Made by a program: the position numbers and the translations under genes. This document shows, piece by piece, positions 29,998-38,576 of a DNA stretch of 45,603 bases; positions within the stretch are counted from its first letter, which is position 1, and each line of letters opens with the position of its first letter. A model generated the notes under the pieces. The model was not told the DNA's origin. It ran no database searches and saw nothing but the letters and a program-made list of their open reading frames with translations. The stretch covers positions 1-45,603 of the forward strand of contig JAGZUF010000020.1 of assembly GCA_018380115.1 (NCBI GenBank), in the 5' to 3' direction. Source of the DNA: Oscillospiraceae bacterium. Its GTDB lineage: Bacteria > Bacillota > Clostridia > Oscillospirales > Ruminococcaceae.

Positions 29998-31875
29998 TCA
30001 GTTCTCGCCGTCTGCATCCGGCGTATCCTGTTCTTTTCCGCTGCCGAACCAGCCCTGTGTCAGGCGGTCCAGCACGATGGCCAGCACCACCACGCTGCCG
30101 CCCGCCAGCAGCCCGCGGCCTATTTGGATGCGGTTCACCGCCTCCAGCACCTCCATACCAAGGCCGCGCGCGCCAATCATCGAACAGGTCACAACCATGG
30201 CCATGGCCATCATCAGCGTCTGGTTCACACCTGTCATAATAGTGGGAAGCGCCTGCGGAATCTGCACTTTCCACAAGGTCTGCCACCGGGTAGAGCCGAA
30301 AGAGTGGGCGGCCTCGACCACTTCGCTGTCCACTTGCTGTATGCCCAGGCTGGTGAGGCGGACCACCGGCACGATGGCGTAGATAACGGTAGCGATGACA
30401 GCAGAGGCGTTGCCCAGGCCGAACAGCAGCAGCGCCGGGATGAGGTACACAAACACCGGCATTGTCTGCATGGTATCCAAAACGGGCCGCACAATGCGGT
30501 TGGCACGCGCCGAATTGGAAATCAGGATACCGATGGGCAGGCCCAGCAGCAAAGAAATGACCACGCTGGCCAGCACGATAGAAAGTGTGAGCAGCATTTC
30601 ATCCCACATGCCCACAAGCCCCACGGCAAATAAAAGCACAGCATACAAAAGCCCGCTGCGCATCTTGCGGCGCGCTTTCCAGCCAAGCACAAACACCAGG
30701 GCGAGAAGGATAAACCATGGAATGTGCGCCAAAAGCCATTTGAACAGGTTTACAAGGCCGTCCAGCCCGCTTTGTATGGCATCCAACACGCCCGAGGCGG
30801 CCACAGCAAAGCTGCGCACCGCGCTGTCAATGGCATCGGTGTTCACGTCCAGTTCCAAAGGAAAGTCGGCCAGCCAACTGGTGCCGCCGGCATCTGCACT
30901 AAGCCCGGCGCGCAGGGTTTCGGCCTGCTCTGGCGTCAGCCATTGCTCTACCAGCTCCGGATGCTGCTGCAGCAGCCACACGGCGGCTTCGTCCTGCTCG
31001 GCTCCGTTTTGCTGCATGTAAGCAAGCCCCTCGCTGATGAACGATGAGCCTGTGTGGTATTTGGAAAGAAATTCGCAGTATTCCGGGTTTTCTTCTGCAA
31101 ACTGGTTGCTCACAGCCACGGTTACCGTCACGGCGGGGCAGGCACCGATGCCTTCCTGGTAGGCCGCCGGGTCGTAGGGGTCATCCTCCAGCAAAACGAG
31201 GTCGTATTGGCCCATCAGCCATGTGGGTTCCCAGTAATAGGCCACAAAGGGCTCATGCTTATCCCATGCAGAAGTGATGACGGAATCCAGCGCGGCATTG
31301 CTGCCGGGCACCATATAGTGATAGCTTTCATCCAGCCCATAGGCATCCACCTTTTTTTCCATGATTTCGGTGACGGCCCAGCCCGGGATGCCGCCGTAGA
31401 TAATACCCCGGCCCGGGTCTTCGGGGTCCGGAAAAAGATGAGGGTAACGGGCAAGGTCTTTCACTGTTTTCAAATCGGGGTATTCATCGGCCACATAGCG
31501 CGGGATATAAAACCCCTGATAGTTATCATTGAAATTTACGCCCAGCTCTGTAAATTTTCCGGCCTCCAAATCAGCCTGGTAAGAGGGGATGTTGTCGGTC
31601 CATTCCTCCATGTTCACATCTATTTCGCCGTTCATCAGCGCCTCGTGTGCAATGGGGGTAGAGCCGGGCACCTCTGTCCACGTATAGCCGAACACTTTTT
31701 CAGCAATCAGCCCGGCAATAGCGTTGTTCAGGCGTATGGAATCCCAGCCTACATCCACAAAAACAATCTCGCCGCGCCCTTCCTGCGGTGTTTGGGCGCC
31801 AGCAGGGGAAAACACTGCCATGCACAGCACAGCGGCCAGTATGACACATAATATTTTTTTCGCGGTTCCTGCCAT
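29998..31875 (-). CDS. Glycine betaine-type substrate-binding protein fused to ABC permease
   Basis: A 625-aa fusion. A signal peptide (residues 1-27, ending SPAGA) is followed by a type II betaine-binding domain (about 30-300) with FVDVGWDSIRLNNAIAG and VNMEEWTDN. Its Trp residues include WEPTWLMG, the sort of aromatic box used for quaternary amines. After a linker, residues about 385-605 form the ProW-type permease, with the EAA loop EAAHSFGSTRWQTLWKVQIP. The binding domain is N-terminal, the reverse of lactococcal OpuABC/BusAB. ATG 31875 is 9 nt after AAGGAGG; ATG 31884 is too close to it. The ligand (betaine, carnitine or choline) is not certain. Confidence 0.93.
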   Translation of the reverse strand: MAGTAKKILCVILAAVLCMAVFSPAGAQTPQEGRGEIVFVDVGWDSIRLNNAIAGLIAEKVFGYTWTEVPGSTPIAHEALMNGEIDVNMEEWTDNIPSYQADLEAGKFTELGVNFNDNYQGFYIPRYVADEYPDLKTVKDLARYPHLFPDPEDPGRGIIYGGIPGWAVTEIMEKKVDAYGLDESYHYMVPGSNAALDSVITSAWDKHEPFVAYYWEPTWLMGQYDLVLLEDDPYDPAAYQEGIGACPAVTVTVAVSNQFAEENPEYCEFLSKYHTGSSFISEGLAYMQQNGAEQDEAAVWLLQQHPELVEQWLTPEQAETLRAGLSADAGGTSWLADFPLELDVNTDAIDSAVRSFAVAASGVLDAIQSGLDGLVNLFKWLLAHIPWFILLALVFVLGWKARRKMRSGLLYAVLLFAVGLVGMWDEMLLTLSIVLASVVISLLLGLPIGILISNSARANRIVRPVLDTMQTMPVFVYLIPALLLFGLGNASAVIATVIYAIVPVVRLTSLGIQQVDSEVVEAAHSFGSTRWQTLWKVQIPQALPTIMTGVNQTLMMAMAMVVTCSMIGARGLGMEVLEAVNRIQIGRGLLAGGSVVVLAIVLDRLTQGWFGSGKEQDTPDADGEN

Positions 31876-31895
31876 TTTCGCCATCCTCCTTGTGT

Positions 31896-32513
31896 TCAGT
31901 TGAGCAGCTGAGCCACGCGGCCCATATCCGACACGCTGCATGCTACCACTAGTGTGTCGCCTGCTTCCAGAGCGGTATCCGGCCCTGGTGAAAGCAGAAG
32001 CCTGCCCTCGTGCCGCACCGCTATTACAGTGCCGCCGGTGCTTGTGCGGAAGCGAAGCTGCTCTAGCGTACGCCCCAGCGCCGCGCTGTGCGCGGAAATG
32101 GGGAATTCATGGGTGCGAAGCTGGTCGCTGTGGCGGAAGCGCTCTTGCAGATCCATGATTTTTTTGAATGTGGCGGCAATCTCTTCATTCAGGGCATCGC
32201 GCTGCGTAACCAGCTTTTTCAGGTGGCCCTTCAGCGCGCCAAGGTCTTTGTCAGAACGGTATTGTTCCATATACTCCACTGCCCGGCTGCGGGAACGTAT
32301 GGTGGCGCCTCTGTTTTGACGGATGTCAATGATGTCCATATCAGCCAAAAGGCGCAGTGCCCGGCGTATAGTCTCTGACGAGACGCCGTATTGCGGCCCC
32401 ATCAGCGAGCGGCCTATAAACCGCTGGCCCTCGGGCAGGGTGCCGTCTGCTATTTTGGAGGCGATATCATAGGCCACTTGGGCATAAATGGGGGTGCGTG
32501 GGGTGCGGTCCAT
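31896..32513 (-). CDS. GntR-type regulator with RCK_C (TrkA-C) domain, BusR-like
   Basis: A 205-aa regulator. Residues 1-75 form a GntR winged helix (PIYAQVAYDIASKIADGTLP, MGPQYGVSSETIRRALRLLA). Residues about 80-130 are a coiled-coil linker. Residues about 135-205 are an RCK_C domain (GGTVIAVRHEGRLLLSPGPD, LEAGDTLVVACS). This exact architecture is that of BusR, the c-di-AMP-dependent repressor of the glycine betaine transporter in Lactococcus and Streptococcus, and here too it heads the transporter operon. ATG 32513 follows GGAAGGAGAA. Its stop lies 20 nt before the permease start. The ligand is inferred from architecture, not shown. Confidence 0.88.
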   Translation of the reverse strand: MDRTPRTPIYAQVAYDIASKIADGTLPEGQRFIGRSLMGPQYGVSSETIRRALRLLADMDIIDIRQNRGATIRSRSRAVEYMEQYRSDKDLGALKGHLKKLVTQRDALNEEIAATFKKIMDLQERFRHSDQLRTHEFPISAHSAALGRTLEQLRFRTSTGGTVIAVRHEGRLLLSPGPDTALEAGDTLVVACSVSDMGRVAQLLN

Positions 32514-32538
32514 TCTATTCTCCTTCCTTCCTTACAGT

Positions 32539-32582
32539 AAAATAAACAACCTTATTTTATATTATGGGTTGTTATTTGTCAA
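32539..32582 (-). promoter_or_regulatory. busR-like operon promoter with inverted-repeat operator
   Basis: Minus-strand TTGACA (32577-32582), a 17-bp spacer and TAAAAT (32554-32559). The spacer begins with AAATAACAACC (32567-32577), whose inverted partner GGTTGTTTATTT lies at 32540-32551 past the -10. The two arms bracket the core promoter, as expected for a repressor site, here probably for autoregulation. Confidence 0.7.
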
Positions 32583-32988
32583 TGCCTCTCCCTGCGGGAG
32601 CACGGCAGGCAGCTATGGAGCAGTTCTGCAGGCGGCTGCGGCCGCGATAAATGGGGAAGGCCGCAGGCATAGAGCAGATGCGGCGCCGTACTGCATGGCC
32701 GGCAGGGCGTGATGAGGGCGGCATCCATGCAGGCTGTTGCACAAGCCGCCCTGTGCAATGGCCTAACCAGGTGCATAAGCGCAGCCGGACGAAAAAAGCG
32801 GACAGCAAACAATAAGCCCCGGCGCTGCCTGCGCCGGGGGCTGTTGTACTGTACGATCCAAGCGTGTTATAAAATATGTGGCCGTAAAAAGAAAAGCTGC
32901 GGAAAATTACGCCTGCGGGCTTTTGGGGGGCGCGGACGAAAAATGCTGATTCTATAAAATGTGAACAAAAGCGTGAACAGGCAAAACG
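32583..32988. other. Intergenic region of about 400 bp without recognised gene
   Basis: Between the busR-like promoter and the tRNA-Gly terminator. It contains a GC-rich hairpin AGCCCCGGCGC/GCGCCGGGGGCT near 32815-32843 that lacks a good T-run. Short open frames on both strands have no ribosome site or family match. The last ~120 bp are more AT-rich. I can assign nothing here. Confidence 0.4.
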
Positions 32989-33024
32989 AAAAAAGCCCGC
33001 AGAACACTAATTCCACGGGCTTTT
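32989..33024 (-). terminator. Terminator of tRNA-Gly
   Basis: On the minus strand AAGCCCG and CGGGCTT pair around a partly paired 16-nt loop and are followed by TTTTTTCG. It begins about 14 nt after the tRNA 3' end. Confidence 0.8.
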
Positions 33025-33037
33025 TTGGGCTTTTTTG

Positions 33038-33111
33038 TGGAGCAGATGATGGGAATCGAACCCACACAGCCAGCTTGGGAAGCTGGAGTTCTACCACTAA
33101 ACTACATCTGC
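33038..33111 (-). tRNA. tRNA-Gly (anticodon CCC)
   Basis: A 74-nt gene with encoded CCA. Acceptor arms GCAGATG and CATCTGC pair fully, with discriminator U. The D arm contains AGTTTAGTGGTAGAACT, the anticodon stem CCAGC/GCTGG encloses TTCCCAA (anticodon CCC, reading GGG), and the T arm contains TGGGTTCGATTCCCA. It is flanked by its own promoter and terminator. Confidence 0.97.
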
Positions 33112-33131
33112 ACAAATTCGGAACGTTATTT

Positions 33132-33160
33132 AGTATACAGCATGGGGCCGGAAAAGTCAA
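33132..33160 (-). promoter_or_regulatory. tRNA-Gly promoter
   Basis: Minus-strand TTGACT (33155-33160), a 17-bp spacer and TATACT (33132-33137), about 20 nt before the tRNA 5' end. Confidence 0.8.
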
Positions 33161-33312
33161 ATACTTCTGTGCGCAAATTGGCTGTGACTTTGGTGTTTGC
33201 CTATTTTTTGAAGTGCACTGTGAAAAAGACATGATTTTCCAAAAATTTACAATTATATCTGGTATACTGTGGATGCATCGGGAAACCTGACGCAAACAGA
33301 GGAGGCGGCGCA

Positions 33313-33528
33313 ATGAAGTGCGAAGTGGTGTGCCATCAGTTAAGAGGCTCGCAGGGGCTTTATGATACATACGGCCTGCGGTTGACGGAGACAGGAGATT
33401 TTTATGGCGATATCACGCTGGATAAAGCGCAGGCGCAGGCGCTTGCAGAGGCATTGGAAAAGAACGGATGCGAGGCATGCCATGTGCCCGGCGTGATAGA
33501 CGATTTTCTGGCGGGCGAGCAGTTTTGA
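33313..33528 (+). CDS. Small DUF6514-like protein, 71 aa
   Basis: A 71-aa cytoplasmic protein. The sequence GLYDTYGLRL, then GDITLDKAQAQALAEALEKN and the terminal VIDDFLAGE follows the pattern I associate with DUF6514 (a YG turn, 'DIS/T' followed by a helix, and a closing V-I-E/D-D-FL). That family has no known function and is found in Clostridia. Two Cys residues in GCEACHVPG do not form an obvious metal site alone. GAGGAGGCGG precedes ATG 33313. An extended -10 (TGGTATACT, about 33260) may drive it. Confidence 0.65.
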   Translation: MKCEVVCHQLRGSQGLYDTYGLRLTETGDFYGDITLDKAQAQALAEALEKNGCEACHVPGVIDDFLAGEQF

Positions 33529-33542
33529 AATGCTTCCGGCAC

Positions 33543-33572
33543 TTGAAAAAAGGCCGTGCGCGGTGGTACAAT
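33543..33572 (+). promoter_or_regulatory. Promoter of the PHP gene
   Basis: TTGAAA (33543-33548), an 18-bp spacer and TACAAT (33567-33572), about 95 nt before the PHP start. Confidence 0.6.
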
Positions 33573-33666
33573 CCACTTGAGAACATACCGGCAGGCCCCC
33601 CTTTTTGCCGGCGCAGCGGCGCGTGTGAACGGGGTGCGCCGTGCCGGGCACTAAGGAGGCCTTTTT

Positions 33667-34530
33667 ATGCCGGGCGACCTGCACACACATACCAATTTTT
33701 CAGACGGCTCCAGCGACATTGAGCTTTTGCCGAAGCTGGCCGCGCGCGCCGGGCTGACGCACCTGGCCGTGTCGGACCACGACACCACGCTCAGCGCTGA
33801 ATACGCCTATAAGCACCCCGTGGTGCGGGGCGTGCACATGATACCGGCGGTGGAACTGACAGGCTTTGACTTTGTGCGCGGGCGCCGTGTACATATTTTG
33901 TGTTACTGGCCGAAGCTGACGCCGGCGCTGAAAGAGTTCTGTGCCCTGATGGCTGCCCGCCGCAATGAGGCGACAGAAAAGAGCATGGACGAGCTGGAGG
34001 CGCTGTACCCGCAGTTTTGCAGGGAAGAGGCCAAGGCGTTTGCCGCGCGCAGCGGCGTCACGTATAAAACGCATCTCATCCGTCTGTTATTCGAATATGG
34101 CTACACAGACGGCATTTATAAAGAACTGTACGGCCAGCTTTTCGGCGCAGGCCGCGGGCGCGTGCTGCACGACCCGGCGTACGAGTCTGTGCAGGCCGTG
34201 CTGGAGATGGCGCGCTGCACGGGCGGCGTGGTGGTGCTGGCGCACCCCAGTGTATACCAGAGTATGGAGCTTGCCGCACAGCTTGCCGCACAGGGCGCCA
34301 TTGACGGCGTAGAGATAGACCACCCGCGCAACACCCCGCAGGACAAGGCGGCCCTGCACGAACTGGCCCGGCAGTACGGGCTGATTGTGACGGGCGGCAC
34401 GGATTTCCACGGCATGCACATGTCAAAGCCCACACCGCTGGGCGCCGTGACGACGGCGGACGGCATGCTGGCGCGCATTGAGGCGTTGGCGCAAAGCCGC
34501 AGCGGTGCGCCGCGCAGGGACGGAGCCTGA
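33667..34530 (+). CDS. PHP domain phosphoesterase
   Basis: A 287-aa protein of the PHP family resembling YciV/TrpH (RNase AM-like 5'-3' exonuclease or nucleoside phosphatase). Metal ligands are clear: DLHTHTNFSDGS (two His), SDHDTTLSAE, a Glu in PAVELTGFD, His in VVVLAHPSVY, and the terminal GGTDFHGMH. No membrane or export signal. ATG 33667 follows TAAGGAGG. It is transcribed from its own promoter, and 165 nt separate it from the TSCPD gene. The in vivo substrate (RNA 5' ends or nucleotides) is not determined by sequence. Confidence 0.9.
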   Translation: MPGDLHTHTNFSDGSSDIELLPKLAARAGLTHLAVSDHDTTLSAEYAYKHPVVRGVHMIPAVELTGFDFVRGRRVHILCYWPKLTPALKEFCALMAARRNEATEKSMDELEALYPQFCREEAKAFAARSGVTYKTHLIRLLFEYGYTDGIYKELYGQLFGAGRGRVLHDPAYESVQAVLEMARCTGGVVVLAHPSVYQSMELAAQLAAQGAIDGVEIDHPRNTPQDKAALHELARQYGLIVTGGTDFHGMHMSKPTPLGAVTTADGMLARIEALAQSRSGAPRRDGA

Positions 34531-34695
34531 CGCCCGGCGGAGGCAGGGCCCTTCTGTGAGCGGATGCACAATTTTTTCGCTGCCCGGCGGCAGGATTCTG
34601 GCTTGTTCGCCAAATCATGCAAAAGGGCAGTGTTTTTCCGCGCGTGTTGTGCTAAAATAAAAGGCAGCATTTTGAACTGCGCGGAGGGAAGAACG

Positions 34696-34947
34696 ATGAC
34701 ATACCAGAGAAAAAACAGGGGAGTGTGCTCCCTTTCCACCACAGTGACGCTTTCGGAGGACGGCACTATTGAAAATGTGGAGGTGCTGGGCGGCTGCAAC
34801 GGCAACCTGAAGGGGATTTGCTCACTTTTGAAGGGCATGAAAGCACAGGACGCCATCGGCCGCATGCGCGGGACCACCTGCGGTAGCAGGCCCACCTCCT
34901 GTCCGGACCAGATCGCTCAGGCGCTGGAAGAGGCTCTGGCCCAGTAA
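34696..34947 (+). CDS. TSCPD domain protein (TIGR03905 family)
   Basis: An 83-aa protein named after its near-invariant TSCPDQIAQAL segment (residues about 70-80). The rest matches the family: a strand-rich start, then VEVLGGCNGNLKGICSLLKG and MRGTTCGSRP. The TSCPD module also occurs at the C-terminus of some ribonucleotide reductases, where its Cys residues may bind metal. As a stand-alone protein its role is unknown. GCGGAGGGAAG precedes ATG 34696, and a terminator follows 20 nt after the stop. Confidence 0.88.
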   Translation: MTYQRKNRGVCSLSTTVTLSEDGTIENVEVLGGCNGNLKGICSLLKGMKAQDAIGRMRGTTCGSRPTSCPDQIAQALEEALAQ

Positions 34948-34967
34948 AGCTGAACACGAGGCTGACG

Positions 34968-35005
34968 CCCCGCACTTCCTGTATGGGAAGTGCGGGGCAT
35001 TTTTG
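34968..35005 (+). terminator. Terminator after the TSCPD gene
   Basis: GCCCCGCACTTCC and GGGAAGTGCGGGGC pair around TGTAT, followed by ATTTTTG. Confidence 0.88.
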
Positions 35006-35088
35006 ATGCGTGCCGCTGGAAGAAAACGCCTTTGTGCATGCCCCCTTGCCGCAGCGGCCATACTTGCACAGGGAAAGGGGAGAAGACG

Positions 35089-37365
35089 TTGCTATACCGA
35101 TTCAAAGGGTTTGATAAGGCCGCGCGCCGGGTGTTGAACGAGGCTGTGAGCACGGCGGCCTCCTTCGGGCATACAGCGGCGGGTACAGAACACTGCCTGC
35201 TTGCCATTCTGCGCGAAGATGAAGGTGAGGCCGCGGCATTTCTGCTGTCCAGAAAGATATACGGCTTCCGTCTGGCGCGGCTTATTTGCGAAGAAAAAGG
35301 GCAGAACACGCCGTGTTACCTGTGGCCCGGCACAGTGAACGCCGAGCTGCGCGCCGCCATGGACGAGGCCGTGCGCACAGCGCATGCCGCCGGCGAGGAA
35401 AAAGCTGCGCCGCTGCATCTTCTGGCCGCTTTTCTGGAACAGGAGTGCACGGCGCGCCGCATGATGGAACAGCTTGGGATAGATGCAAAGGCGGAGGCCG
35501 CCGAATGCGGGCGCCGCGCCAAGGCGCCGCTGTGGAAGCCCGCAGCGGCGCACGCAGCCCCGCCTGCGCCGAAAAACGCCCTGCGCTATGGGCAGGACCT
35601 TACCCAGCTTGCCCGTGAAGGCAGGCTGGACCCCGTGTTCTGCCGCGATGAAGAGATCGAAGCTGTCGAACGCATCCTGCTGCGCCGGCGAAAAAACGCC
35701 CCCTGCCTTGTGGGTGAGGCGGGGGTGGGCAAAACGGCTGTGGTGGAGGGGCTTGCCCTGCGCATTGCAGAAGGGCGGGCGCCTGCGCGCCTGTGCGGAA
35801 AAAGCGTGCTCTCGCTGGATATAGGCAGCCTGGTGGCGGGCACAAAATACCGGGGTGACTTTGAACAGCGCCTGCACGATGTGCTGGCCGAGGTAAAGCA
35901 GACGGGCAGCGCCATCTTGTTTCTGGATGAGGTGCATTCCATCATGGGCGCGGGCGCGTCGGAGGGCGGCGTGGACGCAGCCAGTATCTTAAAGCCTATG
36001 CTGGCGCGCGGCGAAGTACAGGTTATTGGCGCTACCACACGCGAGGAATATGCAAAGCACATTGAGAAAGATGCCGCCATGGCCCGCCGCTTCGAGGCCG
36101 TGCCGGTGGAAGAGCCCAGCCGCACGGCTGCGCTGGCTATTTTGCAGGGCCTTGCGCCGCGCTATGAGAGCTACCACGGGGTGCACATTGAGCCGCAGGC
36201 GCTGGAGGATGCGGTGGAGCTTACGGCGGCCTACATGCCCGGCCGTTTTCTGCCGGATAAGGCCATCGACGCGCTGGACGAAGCCTGCGCCTCGGTAAAA
36301 ATGGAAGAACGCTGCCCGCCCGCCGTAGGGCGGGCCGATGTAGCGGCGGCAGTGGCGCGGCACAGCGGCGTGCCGGCCAGTCTGCTGTGCCGCAGCCGGG
36401 ACGAACGCCTGGGCTGCCTGGAACAGGTGCTTTCCCAGCGCATTATAGGGCAGGCCGACGCAGTGCATGCCGTGGCAGGCGCTTTGCGCCGTGCGCGCCT
36501 GTTTCCGGAAAGCGCCCGGCGGCCCATGGCCTCGTTTTTGTTTCTGGGGCCCACGGGTGTGGGCAAGACGGCACTGGCCAAAGCTGTGGCGCAGGAATGC
36601 TTCGGCGGGCTGCAGGCGCTTTTGCGCTTTGATATGAGCGAATATATGGAAAAGCAGGCGGCAGCACGCCTTGTGGGGGCGCCGCCGGGCTATGTGGGCC
36701 ATGAGGAAGGCGGCCAGCTTACCCGTGCCGTGCGCGAGCGCCCGCACTGCGTAGTGCTGCTGGATGAAGTGGAAAAAGCGCACCCGGACGTGATGCACCT
36801 GCTTTTGCAGATACTGGAAGAGGGGGAGCTGACAGACGGCCTTGGCCGCCGTGTCAGCTTTCGCACGGCGCTGGTGGTGCTTACCTCAAATCTGGGTGCC
36901 AAAGCGCTGGGCGGCACCGGGCGGCCCACCGGATTCGGGTGTGGGCAGGCACTGTTTGCGAGGCACGATGCTCTGCAAAGCGCACGCGGGCATTTTTCGC
37001 CCGAGCTTCTGGCGAGGCTGGATGAATGTGTGGTGTTTGGCCCGCTTTCTGCCGAGGCCATGGAACGTATTGCCCAGCGGGAACTGGACGAAACCTGCGG
37101 CCAGCTGCGTGAAGCGGGCGTAGCCCTTTCCTATGAACCGGAGGTGCCTGCGGCGCTGGCTGCCCTTGCAAAGCCGGAGCTGGGCGCCCGCGCCCTGCGG
37201 CGCCTAGTGCGCACGCGCGTGCTGGAGCCACTGGCCCTGCTTGAACTGCACGGCGCCCCAGCACGGGTGGCACTGCGCGGCGGCGACGTGTGTGTGGAGG
37301 CACAGGCCCGCGGCGTGCAGCCGTCTGCTGACCCAGTGCCCTCCGGTGCGGCGATGCCGTTCTGA
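35089..37365 (+). CDS. ClpC/ClpA-like AAA+ chaperone lacking the middle domain
   Basis: A 758-aa two-ring Clp ATPase. An N-terminal Clp_N repeat domain (about residues 1-150) is followed by AAA-1 with Walker A GEAGVGKT (about residue 209) and Walker B ILFLDE. AAA-2 has Walker A GPTGVGKT and Walker B VVLLDE. A TGFG motif between them and the C-terminal domain sits where ClpP-docking loops lie. The ClpC-type coiled-coil middle domain is absent: AAA-1 joins AAA-2 through a short linker, as in ClpA. TTG 35089 is chosen for its AAAGGGGAGAAG site and because the longer frame crosses the upstream terminator. No ctsR, mcsA or mcsB adjoins it. Confidence 0.9.
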   Translation: MLYRFKGFDKAARRVLNEAVSTAASFGHTAAGTEHCLLAILREDEGEAAAFLLSRKIYGFRLARLICEEKGQNTPCYLWPGTVNAELRAAMDEAVRTAHAAGEEKAAPLHLLAAFLEQECTARRMMEQLGIDAKAEAAECGRRAKAPLWKPAAAHAAPPAPKNALRYGQDLTQLAREGRLDPVFCRDEEIEAVERILLRRRKNAPCLVGEAGVGKTAVVEGLALRIAEGRAPARLCGKSVLSLDIGSLVAGTKYRGDFEQRLHDVLAEVKQTGSAILFLDEVHSIMGAGASEGGVDAASILKPMLARGEVQVIGATTREEYAKHIEKDAAMARRFEAVPVEEPSRTAALAILQGLAPRYESYHGVHIEPQALEDAVELTAAYMPGRFLPDKAIDALDEACASVKMEERCPPAVGRADVAAAVARHSGVPASLLCRSRDERLGCLEQVLSQRIIGQADAVHAVAGALRRARLFPESARRPMASFLFLGPTGVGKTALAKAVAQECFGGLQALLRFDMSEYMEKQAAARLVGAPPGYVGHEEGGQLTRAVRERPHCVVLLDEVEKAHPDVMHLLLQILEEGELTDGLGRRVSFRTALVVLTSNLGAKALGGTGRPTGFGCGQALFARHDALQSARGHFSPELLARLDECVVFGPLSAEAMERIAQRELDETCGQLREAGVALSYEPEVPAALAALAKPELGARALRRLVRTRVLEPLALLELHGAPARVALRGGDVCVEAQARGVQPSADPVPSGAAMPF

Positions 37366-37547
37366 TGCGCCTGTAAACCGGCGGGCATGCCTGGGCAAGA
37401 GCGGGCTTCTTTGGGAGCTGATGCTGTGCGGGCCGGTTGCCCCGCGCCGTCCTTCCGGCCTCTGTTGTTATCTTTGCCTGCACCTTACTGCTTTGGCCTG
37501 ATTTGCGGCCCCGCCCGGACATCCTCTGGATGGGGCCGTAAATTTTG
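37366..37547. other. Intergenic sequence without recognised feature
   Basis: About 180 bp between the Clp gene and repeat R4. No convincing terminator, promoter or gene was found. Confidence 0.45.
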
Positions 37548-37775
37548 AAGCTGGCGGAGCTGCCCTGTAAAAAGCGTTAGCTTCAGGCATCGGGCAAGGC
37601 TGGCTGCCGACGGCAGGAATGAAACAGCTTTGTTAGCACAGTGGCTGCCCGTTTGCAGGCCGGGGGATAAATGATGCAGGTGGAATAACCTTTCGCGCGT
37701 GTTGAGGCGCATACCGATGACAGGCCTTTGCAGGGCTGCCGCAAGCCCGCCGCCCGGCTTAGCTTGTCGGCTGCA
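37548..37775 (+). repeat. ~240-bp interspersed intergenic repeat, copy R4
   Basis: A diverged copy. It has GTAAAAAGCGTTAGCTTCAG then GCATCGGGC, TTGTTAGCACAGTGGCTGCC, CGTTTGCAGGC, AATGATGCAGG, and ACAGGCCTTTGCAGGGC with GCCCGGCTTAGCTTGTCGG at the right end. It aligns best with R1. The left end hairpin is poorly preserved. Confidence 0.65.
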
Positions 37776-37783
37776 GCTTGCAA

Positions 37784-37818
37784 AAAACGCCCCCGCGCGC
37801 AGGCGCGGGGGCGTTTTT
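37784..37818 (+). terminator. Hairpin terminator beyond repeat R4
   Basis: AAAACGCCCCCGCG and CGCGGGGGCGTTTTT pair around a short loop. It lies 420 nt after the Clp gene and faces the 3' end of the minus-strand kinase-like gene, so it may serve both directions. Confidence 0.75.
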
Positions 37819-37874
37819 CATGCCGCCGGAGAGGGGGCCGGCAGCGAGGGAGGTGACAAGGGGGAAACAGCCTA

Positions 37875-38483
37875 TTATTTCATCAGGCCGGCAGCGTCTG
37901 CCAGAAGCTGGGCCGCCACAGGGATAGGCAGCTTACCTGTATTCAGCGCAAGGTCATACCTGTCTGCCCGGCCCCAGTCGCCGTCTGCATAATAGTTGTA
38001 GTAGTTGGCGCGCGTTTTGTCTGTCTTGCGGATAAGCGCACGCGCTTTGTCCTCGTCTATATTGCGAAGCTTTGCAATGCGCAGCACGCGCTGCTCCAGC
38101 GGGGCATGGATGAACACGCTGAGCATGCCCGGCTGCCGGCGCAGCACATAATCGGCACAGCGCCCAATGAACACACACGGGCCCTGCTTTGCCAGCTCGC
38201 GGATGGTGTTCGACTGAAACACAAACAATTTATCATCTGTGAGGTAATCTTCATAGCTGGCAAATGCGGGCGCTGCCCCGATGCTGAGCGTGTAGAGAAA
38301 GCTGGAGGAAGGGCGCTCGTCCGCTCGCTCGAACAGCTCCTGCGAGATGCCGCTGTCCTGCGCGGCCTTTTTCAAAATTTCCTTGTCATAAAAAGGAATG
38401 CCCATTTTCTGGGACACAGCGAGGCCGATTTCCCGCCCGCCGGAGCCGAACTGACGGCCAATGCAAATGACAGGGTGCGCCAT
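37875..38483 (-). CDS. Cytidylate kinase-like family protein
   Basis: A 202-aa cytoplasmic P-loop protein of the AAA_26/cytidylate-kinase-like family common in Clostridia and Bacteroides. The opening CIGRQFGSGGREIG (residues 7-20) is the nucleotide-binding loop, followed by LGIPFYDKEIL-like MGIPFYDKEILKKAA. The middle has FIGRCADYVLRRQPG, and the lid-like region is RKTDKTRANYYNYYADGDWG. Its nucleotide substrate is not proven, and a separate true cmk gene is expected elsewhere. AAAGGAGG lies 7 nt before ATG 38483. A possible extended -10 (TGTTATAGT) lies at 38549-38557. Confidence 0.88.
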   Translation of the reverse strand: MAHPVICIGRQFGSGGREIGLAVSQKMGIPFYDKEILKKAAQDSGISQELFERADERPSSSFLYTLSIGAAPAFASYEDYLTDDKLFVFQSNTIRELAKQGPCVFIGRCADYVLRRQPGMLSVFIHAPLEQRVLRIAKLRNIDEDKARALIRKTDKTRANYYNYYADGDWGRADRYDLALNTGKLPIPVAAQLLADAAGLMK

Positions 38484-38576
38484 ACAAAAACCTCCTTTGC
38501 AGCAAAGGCGCGGAAGGCGTGCGCCAGCCGCGCACTTTCTTTACTTTTACTATAACACAAACCACGCGGCGGTGCA

